Below, in pieces: positions 16,195-24,858 of a stretch of 64,000 nucleotides of DNA (the first letter of the stretch is position 1; the number at the start of each line of letters is the position of its first letter). Position numbers and translations under genes: made by a program. Below the pieces are notes generated by a model that saw only the letters and a list, made by a program, of their open reading frames with translations, was not told the origin of the DNA and made no database searches. This DNA is from Corynebacterium sp. TAE3-ERU16 (GTDB lineage Bacteria > Actinomycetota > Actinomycetes > Mycobacteriales > Mycobacteriaceae): positions 1 through 64,000 of the forward strand of contig NZ_JAHUTN010000008.1 of NCBI RefSeq assembly GCF_019209935.1, given 5' to 3'.

Positions 16195-18378
16195 TCAGTT
16201 GAAGATGTTCGGGATGGTGATACCGGGGAGTATCTCCACCTGCTCGGGAGAGGGCGGCGGCCCCGGGGCGGGGGCCACCGGAATCGCCGGCACCCCACCG
16301 TCGATCCCGCCGCCTTCCTCCTCGCCGTGTTCGGCGTCGGGGTCCTCATCCTCCGACTCGGATTCGGTGGGTGTGGCGGAACCCGGGGCCGGGGGCACGT
16401 ACTGCGGGGCGGGAGCGTTGTTGAAGCCGAGCGGCTCCGGTTCGGGGAAGTACTCGAGAGGTTTACCCTCGAGGGCGCCGTCCATCGTGGCCTTCCAGAT
16501 CTGGGCTGACAGACCGGCGCCGTACATGTTTCCGCCCCAGTAGTTGCGTAGCGCGGTGTTGTCGACGGTCCCCACCCACACGGCTGTCGCGAGCTGAGGG
16601 GTCGCGCCGATCATCCACGCGTCCTTGTTGAAGCCGGTGTCGCCCAACTGGGTGGTGCCGGTCTTGGCCGCGGACACCCGTCCGCCGGCGAGCTGGTTCT
16701 GGTTGGACCAGGCGGCGATGGGGGCCATCGCGCTCATCACGTTGTTGGCGACGTTCGCGGCGACCCGGCGCTGACCTGTGGTGGGGGTGTGCTCGTAGAG
16801 GACCTCGTTGTTCGAGGTCTCGACCTTCTCCACGAAGTAGGGCTCGTGCCAGACGCCCTCATTGGCGAGGGTCGCCAGGGCGATGGCCTGATCGAAGGGA
16901 CGGGATTCGTACTGGCCGAGGATGATCCCCTCGTAGGGCTGGCCACCGTTCTCCGTCAGGGTCGCTGGGTAGCCGGGCAGTGAGCGGGCCATACCGAGTG
17001 CGTGGGCCATGTCCGCGACATCCTGGGAGCCGTTCTCCAGGTCCTGCTCGAGCCGGATGAAGCTGGTGTTGTGACTGCGCTTGAGTGCCTCGGCGATGGT
17101 GCAGTAGCCGCATCCCCCGCCACCGACGTTGGTGACGGTGACGTTGCCGGTGGTGACCGGCGCCGATGAGTACATGGTGGTCAGGGGAATGCCCTGCTGG
17201 AGCGCAGCGGCGAGTCCGTAGATCTTGAATGTCGAACCGGTCTGGATCGGGGCGTTGGCGTAGTCCCATCCCGCCGCGTCGTCGCCCCCGTAGTAGGCAC
17301 GTACCGCACCGTTGGACGGCTCGATGGAGACGACCGCGGAGCGCAGCTTCTCGTCCTCCCCTTCGAAGATCCGGTTCACGTTGTCGACGGCGGCGTTCTG
17401 GTTGCGGATATCGATGGTGGTGGTGATCCGCAGACCCCGCGTGTCCAGGTCCTCCTGGGTTATCCCCACCTTCTCGAGCTCGGCGACGACCTGGTTCTTG
17501 ATCAACCCGTTGGCGCCCGTCGCCTCCACGTAGGCCTGGTTCAGGGCGGGGTCGATGACCTCCGGGTACACGGCTGCGTCGCGGTCGGCCTGGGTGAGAT
17601 ATCCGGTGGACACCATCCCGTCCAGGACGTAGTTCCACCGCTGCTCGGCTTCCGCCCGGTTGGTCCAGGGGTCAAGCTGGCTGGGACGCTGGATGGACGC
17701 GGCGAGGACCGCGGATTCCGCGGGGGTGAGCTCCGACAGGGGTTTACCGAAGTAGCCCTCCGATGCAGCTGCCACGCCGTAGGAGTTGCGGCCGAAGTAG
17801 ATGGTGTTCAGGTACGCCTCGAGGACGTCGTTCTTGGACCACTCGTTGGCCATCTTGGCGCTGATCACGAGTTCCTTGAGCTTCCGCTGGTAGGACCGTT
17901 CGTTGCCGACCACCGCATTCTTCACGTACTGCTGGGTGATGGTCGAACCACCGCCAGCCGAATCGTCACCGGTGATCTGCCCTTTGATGGCACGTGCGAA
18001 CCCGGTGACGGAGAATCCGGGATTGGTGTAGAACTCGCGGTCCTCGGCCGCCAGTACCGCCCCGCGGAGCGCCTCCGGAATCTGGTCGAGGTTGACCTGC
18101 TCACGGTTGCCCTCGGGGGGGACGATACGGGCGATCTCGGTGGTCCCGTCGGAGGCGTAGATGTTCGAGACCTGTTTGTTCACCAGCTCCTCGGGTTCCG
18201 GTACATCCGCCATGGTGTAGGCGATCAGAACGGCGCCCAACGGGGCGACGACGAACAGGACGAACGCGGTCGCCAGGGACCAGATGATCCAACGGCGACG
18301 ACGGGGACCACGCGGGGCGTGCACCCCGTCCCCGTCGTTGTTGTCGTACCGGTTGTTGCTAGTCACCTTTGTGTCCAC
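16195..18378 (-). CDS. Class A penicillin-binding protein (PonA1/PBP1-like)
   Basis: This 727-aa bifunctional peptidoglycan synthase has a basic cytoplasmic tail and one membrane anchor at about residues 31-53. The GT51 transglycosylase domain carries catalytic Glu112 in EDREFY and GGSTITQQY at 143-151. The transpeptidase domain carries STFK with nucleophile Ser382, SHN at 435-437 and KTGT at 572-575. The C-terminus (about 650-727) is Pro/Glu-rich. Two cysteines at 423 and 426 (CGYC) in the transpeptidase domain may form a disulfide outside the cell. It sits upstream of the glycosyltransferase as in mycobacterial ponA1 loci. Confidence 0.95.
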   Translation of the reverse strand: MDTKVTSNNRYDNNDGDGVHAPRGPRRRRWIIWSLATAFVLFVVAPLGAVLIAYTMADVPEPEELVNKQVSNIYASDGTTEIARIVPPEGNREQVNLDQIPEALRGAVLAAEDREFYTNPGFSVTGFARAIKGQITGDDSAGGGSTITQQYVKNAVVGNERSYQRKLKELVISAKMANEWSKNDVLEAYLNTIYFGRNSYGVAAASEGYFGKPLSELTPAESAVLAASIQRPSQLDPWTNRAEAEQRWNYVLDGMVSTGYLTQADRDAAVYPEVIDPALNQAYVEATGANGLIKNQVVAELEKVGITQEDLDTRGLRITTTIDIRNQNAAVDNVNRIFEGEDEKLRSAVVSIEPSNGAVRAYYGGDDAAGWDYANAPIQTGSTFKIYGLAAALQQGIPLTTMYSSAPVTTGNVTVTNVGGGGCGYCTIAEALKRSHNTSFIRLEQDLENGSQDVADMAHALGMARSLPGYPATLTENGGQPYEGIILGQYESRPFDQAIALATLANEGVWHEPYFVEKVETSNNEVLYEHTPTTGQRRVAANVANNVMSAMAPIAAWSNQNQLAGGRVSAAKTGTTQLGDTGFNKDAWMIGATPQLATAVWVGTVDNTALRNYWGGNMYGAGLSAQIWKATMDGALEGKPLEYFPEPEPLGFNNAPAPQYVPPAPGSATPTESESEDEDPDAEHGEEEGGGIDGGVPAIPVAPAPGPPPSPEQVEILPGITIPNIFN

Positions 18379-18427
18379 TCCATCGGATTGTTTCTGTTGA
18401 GTTCACGTGCCACGTGCCGCGATAGGT

Positions 18428-18787
18428 TCACGGACCGACCTCCCGGGCGCTGAGCAGATGGTTCCAGTGACAGTCCGGACAAACCTCGACGGTGTGCACC
18501 GTGAACTCCCGGCCGGCTTCAGCGAAACGTTCGATCTCCTCGGCGCTACGGGCGCTAGATGACATCTTCCCTAATGAGTCGCCAAATATCCACAGAACGA
18601 TACGGAGATCATCACCGTCGCAGATGGGACAGAGGCGCTCCGCCCGGTATCCGTGGAAGCGGGAGGCGGCGAGCAGCCGGAAGTCTCCGTCGCACACCGT
18701 GTCCCGGGAAACCCGGCCGGCCCGCCACTCAGCCAGCAGGCGGCGGCGCGCCCACTGATGGGTAACTTCGCCGGAATACCTGACCAC
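18428..18787 (-). CDS. DUF5318-like hypothetical protein
   Basis: This 119-aa protein carries two CxxC-type pairs (LCPICDGDDL and VCPDCHW), suggesting a zinc-ribbon-like fold. Its position next to the ponA-type PBP gene matches a small conserved actinobacterial gene. I chose GTG 18787 (VVRYSGEVTHQWARRRL). The ribosome-binding site is weak and the frame is open upstream. No function is known. Confidence 0.65.
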   Translation of the reverse strand: MVRYSGEVTHQWARRRLLAEWRAGRVSRDTVCDGDFRLLAASRFHGYRAERLCPICDGDDLRIVLWIFGDSLGKMSSSARSAEEIERFAEAGREFTVHTVEVCPDCHWNHLLSAREVGP

Positions 18788-19019
18788 GGGGACCAGTCTA
18801 TCTGTCGCCGGGGTGAACCCCCGGTATACCGCGACGACGACCGCGGGAACCCGGAGGATGGACCGGTGACCCAACCGTCACTTTCGTTTGCGAACGAACT
18901 TCTTTACCGGTGGCGGGCGCGGAGACCAGCACCGACAGGTCTCCCGCGCAGACATCGCAGCGTATGGCCGTTAAATCGGGATTGCACAGCCGTCCCGGAA
19001 AGCAGTTAAGATTGGGAAC

Positions 19020-19472
19020 ATGACTGCTGCAACCCCGATGGACATCGCCGCCCAGATCCGGCCCGCCATGACAAAGCTCTACGTGACCTACTTCCGCATG
19101 GCAGAACAGTCCGATCTGACCGGCCCGCAGCTGACGATCCTGACCCGTCTCGCCGAACACGGTCCCTCCCGCATCAGTGAGGTCGCCCGTCAGGAGGGCA
19201 TCCGCATGCCGACCGCCTCGAACGCTCTGCACCAGCTGGAGCACCGTGGCATGGTCGAGCGCATCCGGGACACCAGCGACCGCCGCGGGGTCCGCGTCCA
19301 ACTCACCGAACTGGGCCGAACCGAACTCAAGCGCGTGGGTGACGAGCGCACCACGTATCTCGCCGAGATGCTGTCTTCCCTGAGTCCCGAGAAGCTGGAG
19401 ATCGCCGAGCAGATCGTGCCGGTCATCACTGAGCTTGCGGAACGCTACTCCGCTGATCAGAAGAACGCCTGA
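19020..19472 (+). CDS. malR: MarR family transcriptional regulator (MalR-like)
   Basis: This 150-aa winged-helix regulator has a central recognition region (ISEVARQEGIRMPTASNALHQLEHRGMVERIRDTSDRRGVRVQLTE) and flanking dimerisation helices. It resembles the corynebacterial MarR regulator MalR, described as controlling malic enzyme and envelope genes. The universal stress protein gene directly downstream fits that assignment. The symbol rests on remembered similarity and context, not on a search. It is divergent from the DUF5318-like gene across 232 nt. Confidence 0.75.
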   Translation: MTAATPMDIAAQIRPAMTKLYVTYFRMAEQSDLTGPQLTILTRLAEHGPSRISEVARQEGIRMPTASNALHQLEHRGMVERIRDTSDRRGVRVQLTELGRTELKRVGDERTTYLAEMLSSLSPEKLEIAEQIVPVITELAERYSADQKNA

Positions 19473-19545
19473 TCACCTTTCCCGCACCCGGGTGACCGGA
19501 TCGCCCGGCGTCACCGTGGACCGAGAACGAGGACCGAACCAGCGC

Positions 19546-20496
19546 ATGTCGAAGAAGAACGCCGACCCGGAGGGCGCCTCTCCACCGATTCGCGTTCTCG
19601 TCGCGTGGCGCCCCGATGCCTCGGGCGCGGAGGCGGTGGAGTTCGCCGCCTGGCTGGCCAGGACGACCTCCATCCGGGTCAGGGCGGTCACCGCATTCAC
19701 CCGACCCTGGCCGTCGTCCTCCCTGAGCCGACTCGGGGGGAAATACAAGAAGTGGCGCAGGAAGGAGGCTGCGGCGTGTGAGTCCCGGGTGCGCAAGGCA
19801 CTCGCCGCGGCGGAGCTACCCGAATCAATGTGGGACGAGACGGTGTCCGTGTTCGCCGACGGCCCGTCGGAGACGGCCATCCTGACCCAGGCAGCCGATG
19901 ATTTCGACGCCGACGTCGTTCTCCTCGGCTCCCACGGATCCGCTCCGAAGCGCCGTTTCATGGCCGGTTCCACCGCGGACGCCCTGCTGCACTCCTCGCC
20001 CCGCCCCCTGGGACTCACTCCCCGCGCACCGAAGCTGTCCCGGCACGGGGTGACCCGCATCAACTGTGCATTCATCGACTCGGAGAACGACCGGAGTTTC
20101 CTCACCGACGCCGCCGATCTCGCATCCCGGTGGGGGGTGCCACTGCGTATCGTCTCCTTCGCCCCCGAGGGGGTCGCCGATTCCCCGGTGAAGAGCACCA
20201 CCGATCTGGAGTCCGAGATTCTCGTCGAATGGCGGGAACACACTCTCGCGGTTCTCGACCAGGCCCGCGACGCCGCCCTCGAGAGGCACCCGGAGATCAC
20301 CGTCGACACCGAGATCGGCTCCGGGTGGGGATGGTCGGGTGCCGTCGAATCCGTGAAGTGGAAGAAGGGCGATCTGCTCTATCTCGGATCCGCCCTCATG
20401 GGGTCGCTCGAGCGGGTGTTCATCGGATCGAGCACGAATGAGATTCTCCGCCACTCCCGTGTACCGGCGATCATCCAGCCTGCACACGGCCAGTGA
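19546..20496 (+). CDS. Universal stress protein with two Usp domains
   Basis: This 316-aa protein has tandem UspA domains, about residues 15-160 and 170-316. The first contains VLLGSHGSAPKRRFMAGST and the second LYLGSALMGSLERVFIGSST. Both resemble the ATP-binding G-x-x-G motif of the family, with changes. I chose ATG 19546; a GAGGA lies 13 nt upstream and the longer in-frame extension looks non-coding. The gene starts 73 nt after malR and is probably in the same transcript. It likely binds nucleotides and acts in stress survival. Confidence 0.88.
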   Translation: MSKKNADPEGASPPIRVLVAWRPDASGAEAVEFAAWLARTTSIRVRAVTAFTRPWPSSSLSRLGGKYKKWRRKEAAACESRVRKALAAAELPESMWDETVSVFADGPSETAILTQAADDFDADVVLLGSHGSAPKRRFMAGSTADALLHSSPRPLGLTPRAPKLSRHGVTRINCAFIDSENDRSFLTDAADLASRWGVPLRIVSFAPEGVADSPVKSTTDLESEILVEWREHTLAVLDQARDAALERHPEITVDTEIGSGWGWSGAVESVKWKKGDLLYLGSALMGSLERVFIGSSTNEILRHSRVPAIIQPAHGQ

Positions 20497-20575
20497 TCCA
20501 CCCACCCACACGGCGCACCCGAACACGACTATCGTCGGGGGTGACCGATCAGGCGATCCGGAAGGCGGGGACGTA

Positions 20576-21058
20576 GTGAGTGACACCCAGAAGGGGGCAG
20601 GGGGCGACGGCCGGGATCGACGCATTCACCTCGATCCCGTCCTCGACAACGCACCACGGAAGGGCGCTTCCGCCCTGGACTACGAGGCGGATCCACTGCT
20701 GCGGCTCGAGCGCAACAACTCATCGACCAGGCAGGCGATCATCTACGCGCTGGCGATCCCCCCGTTGACCTTTCTCACGGCGTTCGTTGTCGCGATGATT
20801 TCCCGCGCGCAGGGCGGGCCCCTCTGTGACGCAGGCACATCCTCCTGGATCTGCTCCCGCACATACGAGATTCTCTTCCCGGTCATCCCGGGAACGGTGA
20901 CCCTGGGCGGCACACTCGGTGCCGCCTGGATCACCTACCGCCGCTGGGCACGCTACGAACGCTGGCGCCCCTGGTTGGCCGCGCTCTGGCCGCTCATGTT
21001 GTTCACCCTCGCCTGGATCACGGGGGTGGGGACCATGGCCGTGATCGGGTCTTCCTGA
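20576..21058 (+). CDS. Hypothetical membrane protein
   Basis: This 160-aa protein has a polar N-terminus of about 55 residues followed by three hydrophobic segments (about 58-80, 105-125 and 138-158). A loop with two cysteines (PLCDAGTSSWICSR) lies between the first two and may form a disulfide outside the cell. I chose GTG 20576, preceded by GGAAGGCGGGG. It follows the Usp gene by 79 nt and converges on mhuD with a 3-nt gap. I do not recognise a family. Confidence 0.7.
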   Translation: MSDTQKGAGGDGRDRRIHLDPVLDNAPRKGASALDYEADPLLRLERNNSSTRQAIIYALAIPPLTFLTAFVVAMISRAQGGPLCDAGTSSWICSRTYEILFPVIPGTVTLGGTLGAAWITYRRWARYERWRPWLAALWPLMLFTLAWITGVGTMAVIGSS

Positions 21059-21061
21059 AAC

Positions 21062-21364
21062 CTAGGGCGCGGCTTCGAGAACGATCTCGAACTCGAGGAG
21101 TTCGGCACCCGTGGCAACCGGTTCCTTCTTCTCTCCGGCATGTGCCTTCCGGGCATCGCCGTCGCGCCACGCGACGAACGATTCCTCATCGGCCCAGCGG
21201 GTGATGACGAAGTACCGCTCCTCGCCCGCAACCGGGCGAAGCAGCTGGAACCCCTCGAATCCGGGGGAGTTGTCGACCGTGTGTTTCCGAGCCTCGAAGC
21301 GCTTCTCCAGTTCGGCGCCCCTGCCCTCGGGGACGGTGATCGCGTTGATCTTTATTATGCTCAT
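21062..21364 (-). CDS. mhuD: Heme-degrading monooxygenase, MhuD type
   Basis: This 100-aa ABM-fold enzyme closely resembles mycobacterial MhuD, which opens heme to mycobilin and releases iron without CO. The shared stretch KINAI-VP-G...ELEKRF...NSPGFEGFQLLRPV...GEERYFV is clear. Residues known to matter in MhuD fall at the same numbers: Asn7, Arg26, Trp66 and the heme-ligand His75 (KAHAG). I chose ATG 21364 to match the family N-terminus. It is monocistronic and lies near an iron-related flavoprotein gene at 22503. Confidence 0.92.
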   Translation of the reverse strand: MSIIKINAITVPEGRGAELEKRFEARKHTVDNSPGFEGFQLLRPVAGEERYFVITRWADEESFVAWRDGDARKAHAGEKKEPVATGAELLEFEIVLEAAP

Positions 21365-21454
21365 GCTCACCAACCTACTCCGGGAAACCGCACGACGCAG
21401 GAAATGAAGCACGGATGCAGCCTCTCGTCCTCACCCATTCGCCCCGTGCGGCGC

Positions 21455-22366
21455 TCAGACGCCGACAGACACCGCCCGCCGGCAATCGGCGCAGTGGGAA
21501 CCGGGCCCCGTCGCCGCACAGTCGTCACAGATGAGGACCTGCCGTCGACACTCCTGATTCGCGCAGTTCCGGTAGGTGTTCGTTCCCCCGGAACAGTGGA
21601 TGCACCGGCCGAGCTGCACGAAGTTCCGGTCGGTCGCGTCCCCGAATTCCATGTGCATCCGCCGGTCGAAGACGTAGAGGGATCCTTCCCAGAGGCCGGC
21701 GTTCCCGTACGTCTCCCCGTATCGGACGATCCCGCCGTCGAGCTGGTACACCTCCCGGAAACCCCGCTTCCTCAGCAGTGCACTGAGCACCTCACAGCGC
21801 ACACCGCCGGTGCAGTAGGTCACCACGGGGCGGTCCTTCAGATCGTCGTACTTGCCTGATTCGATCTCGTCGATGAAATCGTGGGTGGTCTCCACGTCCG
21901 GGACGATCGCGTCACGGAACCGGCCGATCCCGGCCTCCATGGCATTGCGGCCGTCGAAGAAGACGACCTCGTCACCGCGGGTGGCGACCAGCTCGTTGAC
22001 CTCCTCGGGTCTCAGGTGCACCCCGCCGCCGACGACGCCGTTCTCATCGACTTCGAGATCGTCGGGGGCACCGAAGGCGACGAGCTCGTCGCGGACCTTG
22101 ACACTCAGCCTCGGGAAGTCCGCGGCGGACCCCTCGGAGAACTTGAACTCCATGTCCCGGAAACCCGGATAGGAGCGGGTGGCGCGGATGTACCGCTTTA
22201 CGGCCGTCAGTTCGCCACCGACCGTACCGTTGATGCCGTGCCGTGAGATGAGGATCCGCCCCGTCAGTTCCAGCGATTCACAGAGCGTGCGCTGCCACAG
22301 CATCACCGCCGTGGGATCCGGGATCGGGGTGAAGCGGTAGTAGAGGAGAATCTTGCTGATGGCCAC
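21455..22366 (-). CDS. trhO: tRNA uridine(34) hydroxylase (rhodanese family)
   Basis: This 303-aa protein belongs to the TrhO/YceA family, which makes 5-hydroxyuridine at the wobble position of tRNA. It has an N-terminal acylphosphatase-like domain, a rhodanese domain with catalytic Cys185 in YCTGGVRCE, and a Cys-rich C-terminal part with paired cysteines ([24 protein letters not shown]) that probably bind zinc. I chose GTG 22366 ([12 protein letters not shown]), which matches the family start. It is divergent from the siderophore-interacting protein gene. Confidence 0.92.
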   Translation of the reverse strand: MAISKILLYYRFTPIPDPTAVMLWQRTLCESLELTGRILISRHGINGTVGGELTAVKRYIRATRSYPGFRDMEFKFSEGSAADFPRLSVKVRDELVAFGAPDDLEVDENGVVGGGVHLRPEEVNELVATRGDEVVFFDGRNAMEAGIGRFRDAIVPDVETTHDFIDEIESGKYDDLKDRPVVTYCTGGVRCEVLSALLRKRGFREVYQLDGGIVRYGETYGNAGLWEGSLYVFDRRMHMEFGDATDRNFVQLGRCIHCSGGTNTYRNCANQECRRQVLICDDCAATGPGSHCADCRRAVSVGV

Positions 22367-22426
22367 GAGAGGCAGTCTAGTCACCCTTTCCCGGACTATT
22401 GCACGCAGCCTGCACATTTCAGGAAC

Positions 22427-22445
22427 ATCGGATAGCCTTGGCTGA
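22427..22445 (+). promoter_or_regulatory. Possible DtxR (iron repressor) box
   Basis: ATCGGATAGCCTTGGCTGA matches the 19-bp DtxR consensus TTAGGTTAGCCTAACCTAA at 12 of 19 positions, including the central TAGCCT. It lies 58 nt upstream of the siderophore-interacting protein gene, where iron control would be expected. The match is moderate, so it is tentative. Confidence 0.4.
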
Positions 22446-22502
22446 CCTGTATGCCGGTGTTGCCGGTGTTCCCGCACCCGATGAGAAAGGCCCGTTGCAG
22501 CC

Positions 22503-23372
22503 ATGTCGTGGAAGAACACCCTCTACCTGACAACCATGAAGACCATGTCGGCGGTGATGAGACGCACCATGGCGATGCCCGCCGACCCCGGAATCCGCGA
22601 GGAGCTCGTCCGGGCGACGGTCTCGGACACCACCCCACTCGCGCCGCAGCTCAGGCGGATCACCCTCAGCGCCCCCGAGTTCAAGGGCCTCGGGAGCGCG
22701 GGCCCGGACGAATACGTCGCACTCATCATGCCGCAGCCCGGCAAACACCTCGTGATGCCGGATCCGACGGTCCTGAATCCACGGGCCGCACTCGCCGCCG
22801 TCGATGAGGACGTCCGCCCCTCCATGCGTTATTACACGATCCGGGAGCTGTGCCCCCGTCCCGGGGAAATGATCATCGACATCGTCACCCACGGTGACTC
22901 GGGCCCGGGGTCCGCCTGGGCCATCAGCGCGGAGAAGGGTGACGAGGTCGGCGTCCGGTGCCTCTCCGCGGCCTATCGGCCACCCACCGGCCCCCAGCTC
23001 CTCGTCGCCGATTCGACCGCGGTTCCGGCTCTGTCCGCCATCATCGAGTCACTTGACGAAGCGGCGCGTGCCCGGACGCACGCCCTCGTCATCGCGGATT
23101 CCGATGACCTCCTGGATCCGGACCTGGGCAGAATCGTGTCCGGACTCGCGTCCTACACGCGGCTCACCGACCCCCTCGCCGACGCCCCCCGAGCGGGAGT
23201 CGCGGCGATCGACGCCCTTCCCGTCGGGATCGAGGACCTCACGTATGCGTGGATCTGCGGCGAACAGTCGATCGCGACCTCCCTGCGCCGCCACCTGACG
23301 AAGGAGCGCGGGATGGACCGCAGGACGATCTTCTTCTCCGGGTACTGGCGGCTGGGTAGGGAGCGCGGTTGA
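22503..23372 (+). CDS. Siderophore-interacting protein, FAD-binding (ViuB/SIP family)
   Basis: This 289-aa protein has the SIP-family layout: an FAD-binding barrel with MRYYTIRE (near residues 102-109) and [11 protein letters not shown], then a NAD(P)H-binding-like domain with [19 protein letters not shown] and the terminal FSGYWRLG. These cytoplasmic reductases release iron from ferric siderophores or related chelates. The start at ATG 22503 has AAAGG upstream. A possible DtxR box precedes it, and mhuD lies about 1.1 kb away, so iron acquisition is a reasonable role. No siderophore transporter is adjacent. Confidence 0.88.
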   Translation: MSWKNTLYLTTMKTMSAVMRRTMAMPADPGIREELVRATVSDTTPLAPQLRRITLSAPEFKGLGSAGPDEYVALIMPQPGKHLVMPDPTVLNPRAALAAVDEDVRPSMRYYTIRELCPRPGEMIIDIVTHGDSGPGSAWAISAEKGDEVGVRCLSAAYRPPTGPQLLVADSTAVPALSAIIESLDEAARARTHALVIADSDDLLDPDLGRIVSGLASYTRLTDPLADAPRAGVAAIDALPVGIEDLTYAWICGEQSIATSLRRHLTKERGMDRRTIFFSGYWRLGRERG

Positions 23373-23389
23373 TTCGGTAGGGTCGCCGT

Positions 23390-23659
23390 ATGGACCCTCT
23401 GCTGTTGCCCATGGTTGTTCTCCTCGGTGGCATCATCTTCGCGGGGTACCGGGGCGCCACCGAGTACCTGAGACCGTCCACGCATCCGATGATGCCGTCC
23501 GTGCCGCATCTCCGGGCTGTCCTGTGGCTCATCGGGGCAGCCTTCTTCCTGCTTTCTCTCTGGCTGCTCGTGCGTGGCCCGGTGGCGTTCGCCGCTGTGG
23601 TGACCCTCTGCGCGCTGATCGTCTGCGTTCTCGCCGACCAGCGCCCGACGGACAGATAG
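23390..23659 (+). CDS. Small hypothetical membrane protein
   Basis: This 89-aa protein has an N-terminal hydrophobic segment (residues 3-19) and a second hydrophobic stretch (about 42-82) that could form two helices. It starts 17 nt after the siderophore-interacting protein gene, with TAGGG upstream, and is probably co-transcribed with it. I do not recognise a family. Confidence 0.6.
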   Translation: MDPLLLPMVVLLGGIIFAGYRGATEYLRPSTHPMMPSVPHLRAVLWLIGAAFFLLSLWLLVRGPVAFAAVVTLCALIVCVLADQRPTDR

Positions 23660-23670
23660 CAGAGAAAGTC

Positions 23671-23690
23671 AATTATCGGTACCTATAATT
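23671..23690. promoter_or_regulatory. AT-rich imperfect palindrome with TATAAT
   Basis: AATTATCGGTACCTATAATT is a 20-bp inverted repeat with one mismatched pair, centred on GGTACC, and it contains the -10-like hexamer TATAAT. It lies in an AT-rich gap between the small membrane protein and nei. It may be the operator and -10 of the nei promoter. Confidence 0.4.
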
Positions 23691-23824
23691 GTTTCTTCTC
23701 AAATCGTGGGTACAGTCGATTTTTTGACCGGCATAAACGGAGTCCCTCCGGATGAATAGGGGATGCGATGAATGCCGTGCCGGGAAGATCGACCGACCCC
23801 GGCTCACAATGGAAACGGATAATC

Positions 23825-24634
23825 ATGCCTGAAGGCCACGTCATCCACCGGCTCGCGAAACGCCTCACCACCACCTTCGGGGACAAGCGGCTGGAGTTCT
23901 CCTCACCCCAGGGGCGCTTCGCCGATGAGGCGGCACGCCTCGACGGTCACCGCATCGACCTGGCCGAAGCCTGGGGCAAGCAGCTCTTCATCGACGTGGA
24001 CCACGACGGTCCCGAGCACATCGTCCACATTCACCTCGGACTCATCGGTGGTTTGCGTTTCACCCCGTACGCCGCTCCGACCGGCCAGGTACGACTCCGC
24101 ATCACCGACGGAATCACCGCCGCCGATCTCCGCGGCCCCCAGTGGTGCCGACTGATCACCGACGATGAGCGCGACGCAGCCGTCTCCAGGCTCGGAGCCG
24201 ACCCCCTGCGACCCGACGCCGACCCGGAACCCACCTGGAGCCGGGTCCACCGGTCGGGAAAGTCCATCGGGGCGCTCATGATGGACCAGAAGCTGTTCGC
24301 CGGTGTGGGCAACATCTACCGGGCGGAGGTCCTCTTCCGCCTCGGCCTCGACCCCCGGACCCCCGGAAGGCGCCTCGACCGGAACGAGTTCGACGCAATC
24401 TGGGCGGATCTCGTCGAGCTCATGAATACGGGCGTGCGGGACGGGCGGATCGACACGGTGCGTCCCGAGCACACCCCCGAGGCGATGCACCGGGAACCAC
24501 GCGAGGACGACCACGGGGGAGAGGTCTACGTGTACCGACGTGCCGCGCAACCGTGCCACGTCTGCGGCACGCCCGTCGAAACCACCGTCCTGGAGGGGCG
24601 GAACCTGTTCTGGTGCCCCCGCTGCCAGGGGTGA
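23825..24634 (+). CDS. nei: DNA glycosylase/AP lyase of the Fpg/Nei family
   Basis: This 269-aa base-excision repair enzyme starts MPEGHVIHRLAKRL. After Met removal, Pro2 would be the nucleophile and Glu3 the acid, as in the family. This fixes the start at ATG 23825, although the frame opens earlier. The helix-two-turn-helix region contains KLFAGVGNIYRAE, and the C-terminal zinc finger reads CHVCGTPVETTVLEGRNLFWCPRC. The PEGH start resembles mycobacterial Nei1, so oxidised pyrimidines are a likely substrate class. An AT-rich palindrome lies upstream. Confidence 0.92.
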   Translation: MPEGHVIHRLAKRLTTTFGDKRLEFSSPQGRFADEAARLDGHRIDLAEAWGKQLFIDVDHDGPEHIVHIHLGLIGGLRFTPYAAPTGQVRLRITDGITAADLRGPQWCRLITDDERDAAVSRLGADPLRPDADPEPTWSRVHRSGKSIGALMMDQKLFAGVGNIYRAEVLFRLGLDPRTPGRRLDRNEFDAIWADLVELMNTGVRDGRIDTVRPEHTPEAMHREPREDDHGGEVYVYRRAAQPCHVCGTPVETTVLEGRNLFWCPRCQG

Positions 24635-24757
24635 GCTCTCCACCGGCCCCGTCGATCGTGTGCCCGAAGACCACGGGACGCACCGTTCCACGGAAGGTCC
24701 GATGAAGTACCCCCGTCGTGTTGTTTTTCCGGGGACGCCTGTTCCGCCTGCGCCATA

Positions 24758-24773
24758 TGTGATCTAATGCACC
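24758..24773 (+). promoter_or_regulatory. Putative GlxR (CRP-type) binding site upstream of cstA
   Basis: TGTGATCTAATGCACC matches the corynebacterial GlxR/CRP consensus TGTGANNTANNTCACA at 10 of 12 fixed positions. It lies 86 nt upstream of the cstA start. A CCCCCGGGGG palindrome and CCCC runs just downstream (about 24778-24797) could be RamA-type motifs, but such motifs are weakly defined. Confidence 0.55.
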
Positions 24774-24858
24774 CTATCCCCCGGGGGTATTCCCCTCACC
24801 GGCCACCCGCACATCCGCCCCGTGAGGACGGTTGTGCCGACAAGGAAAGATCCCCACC

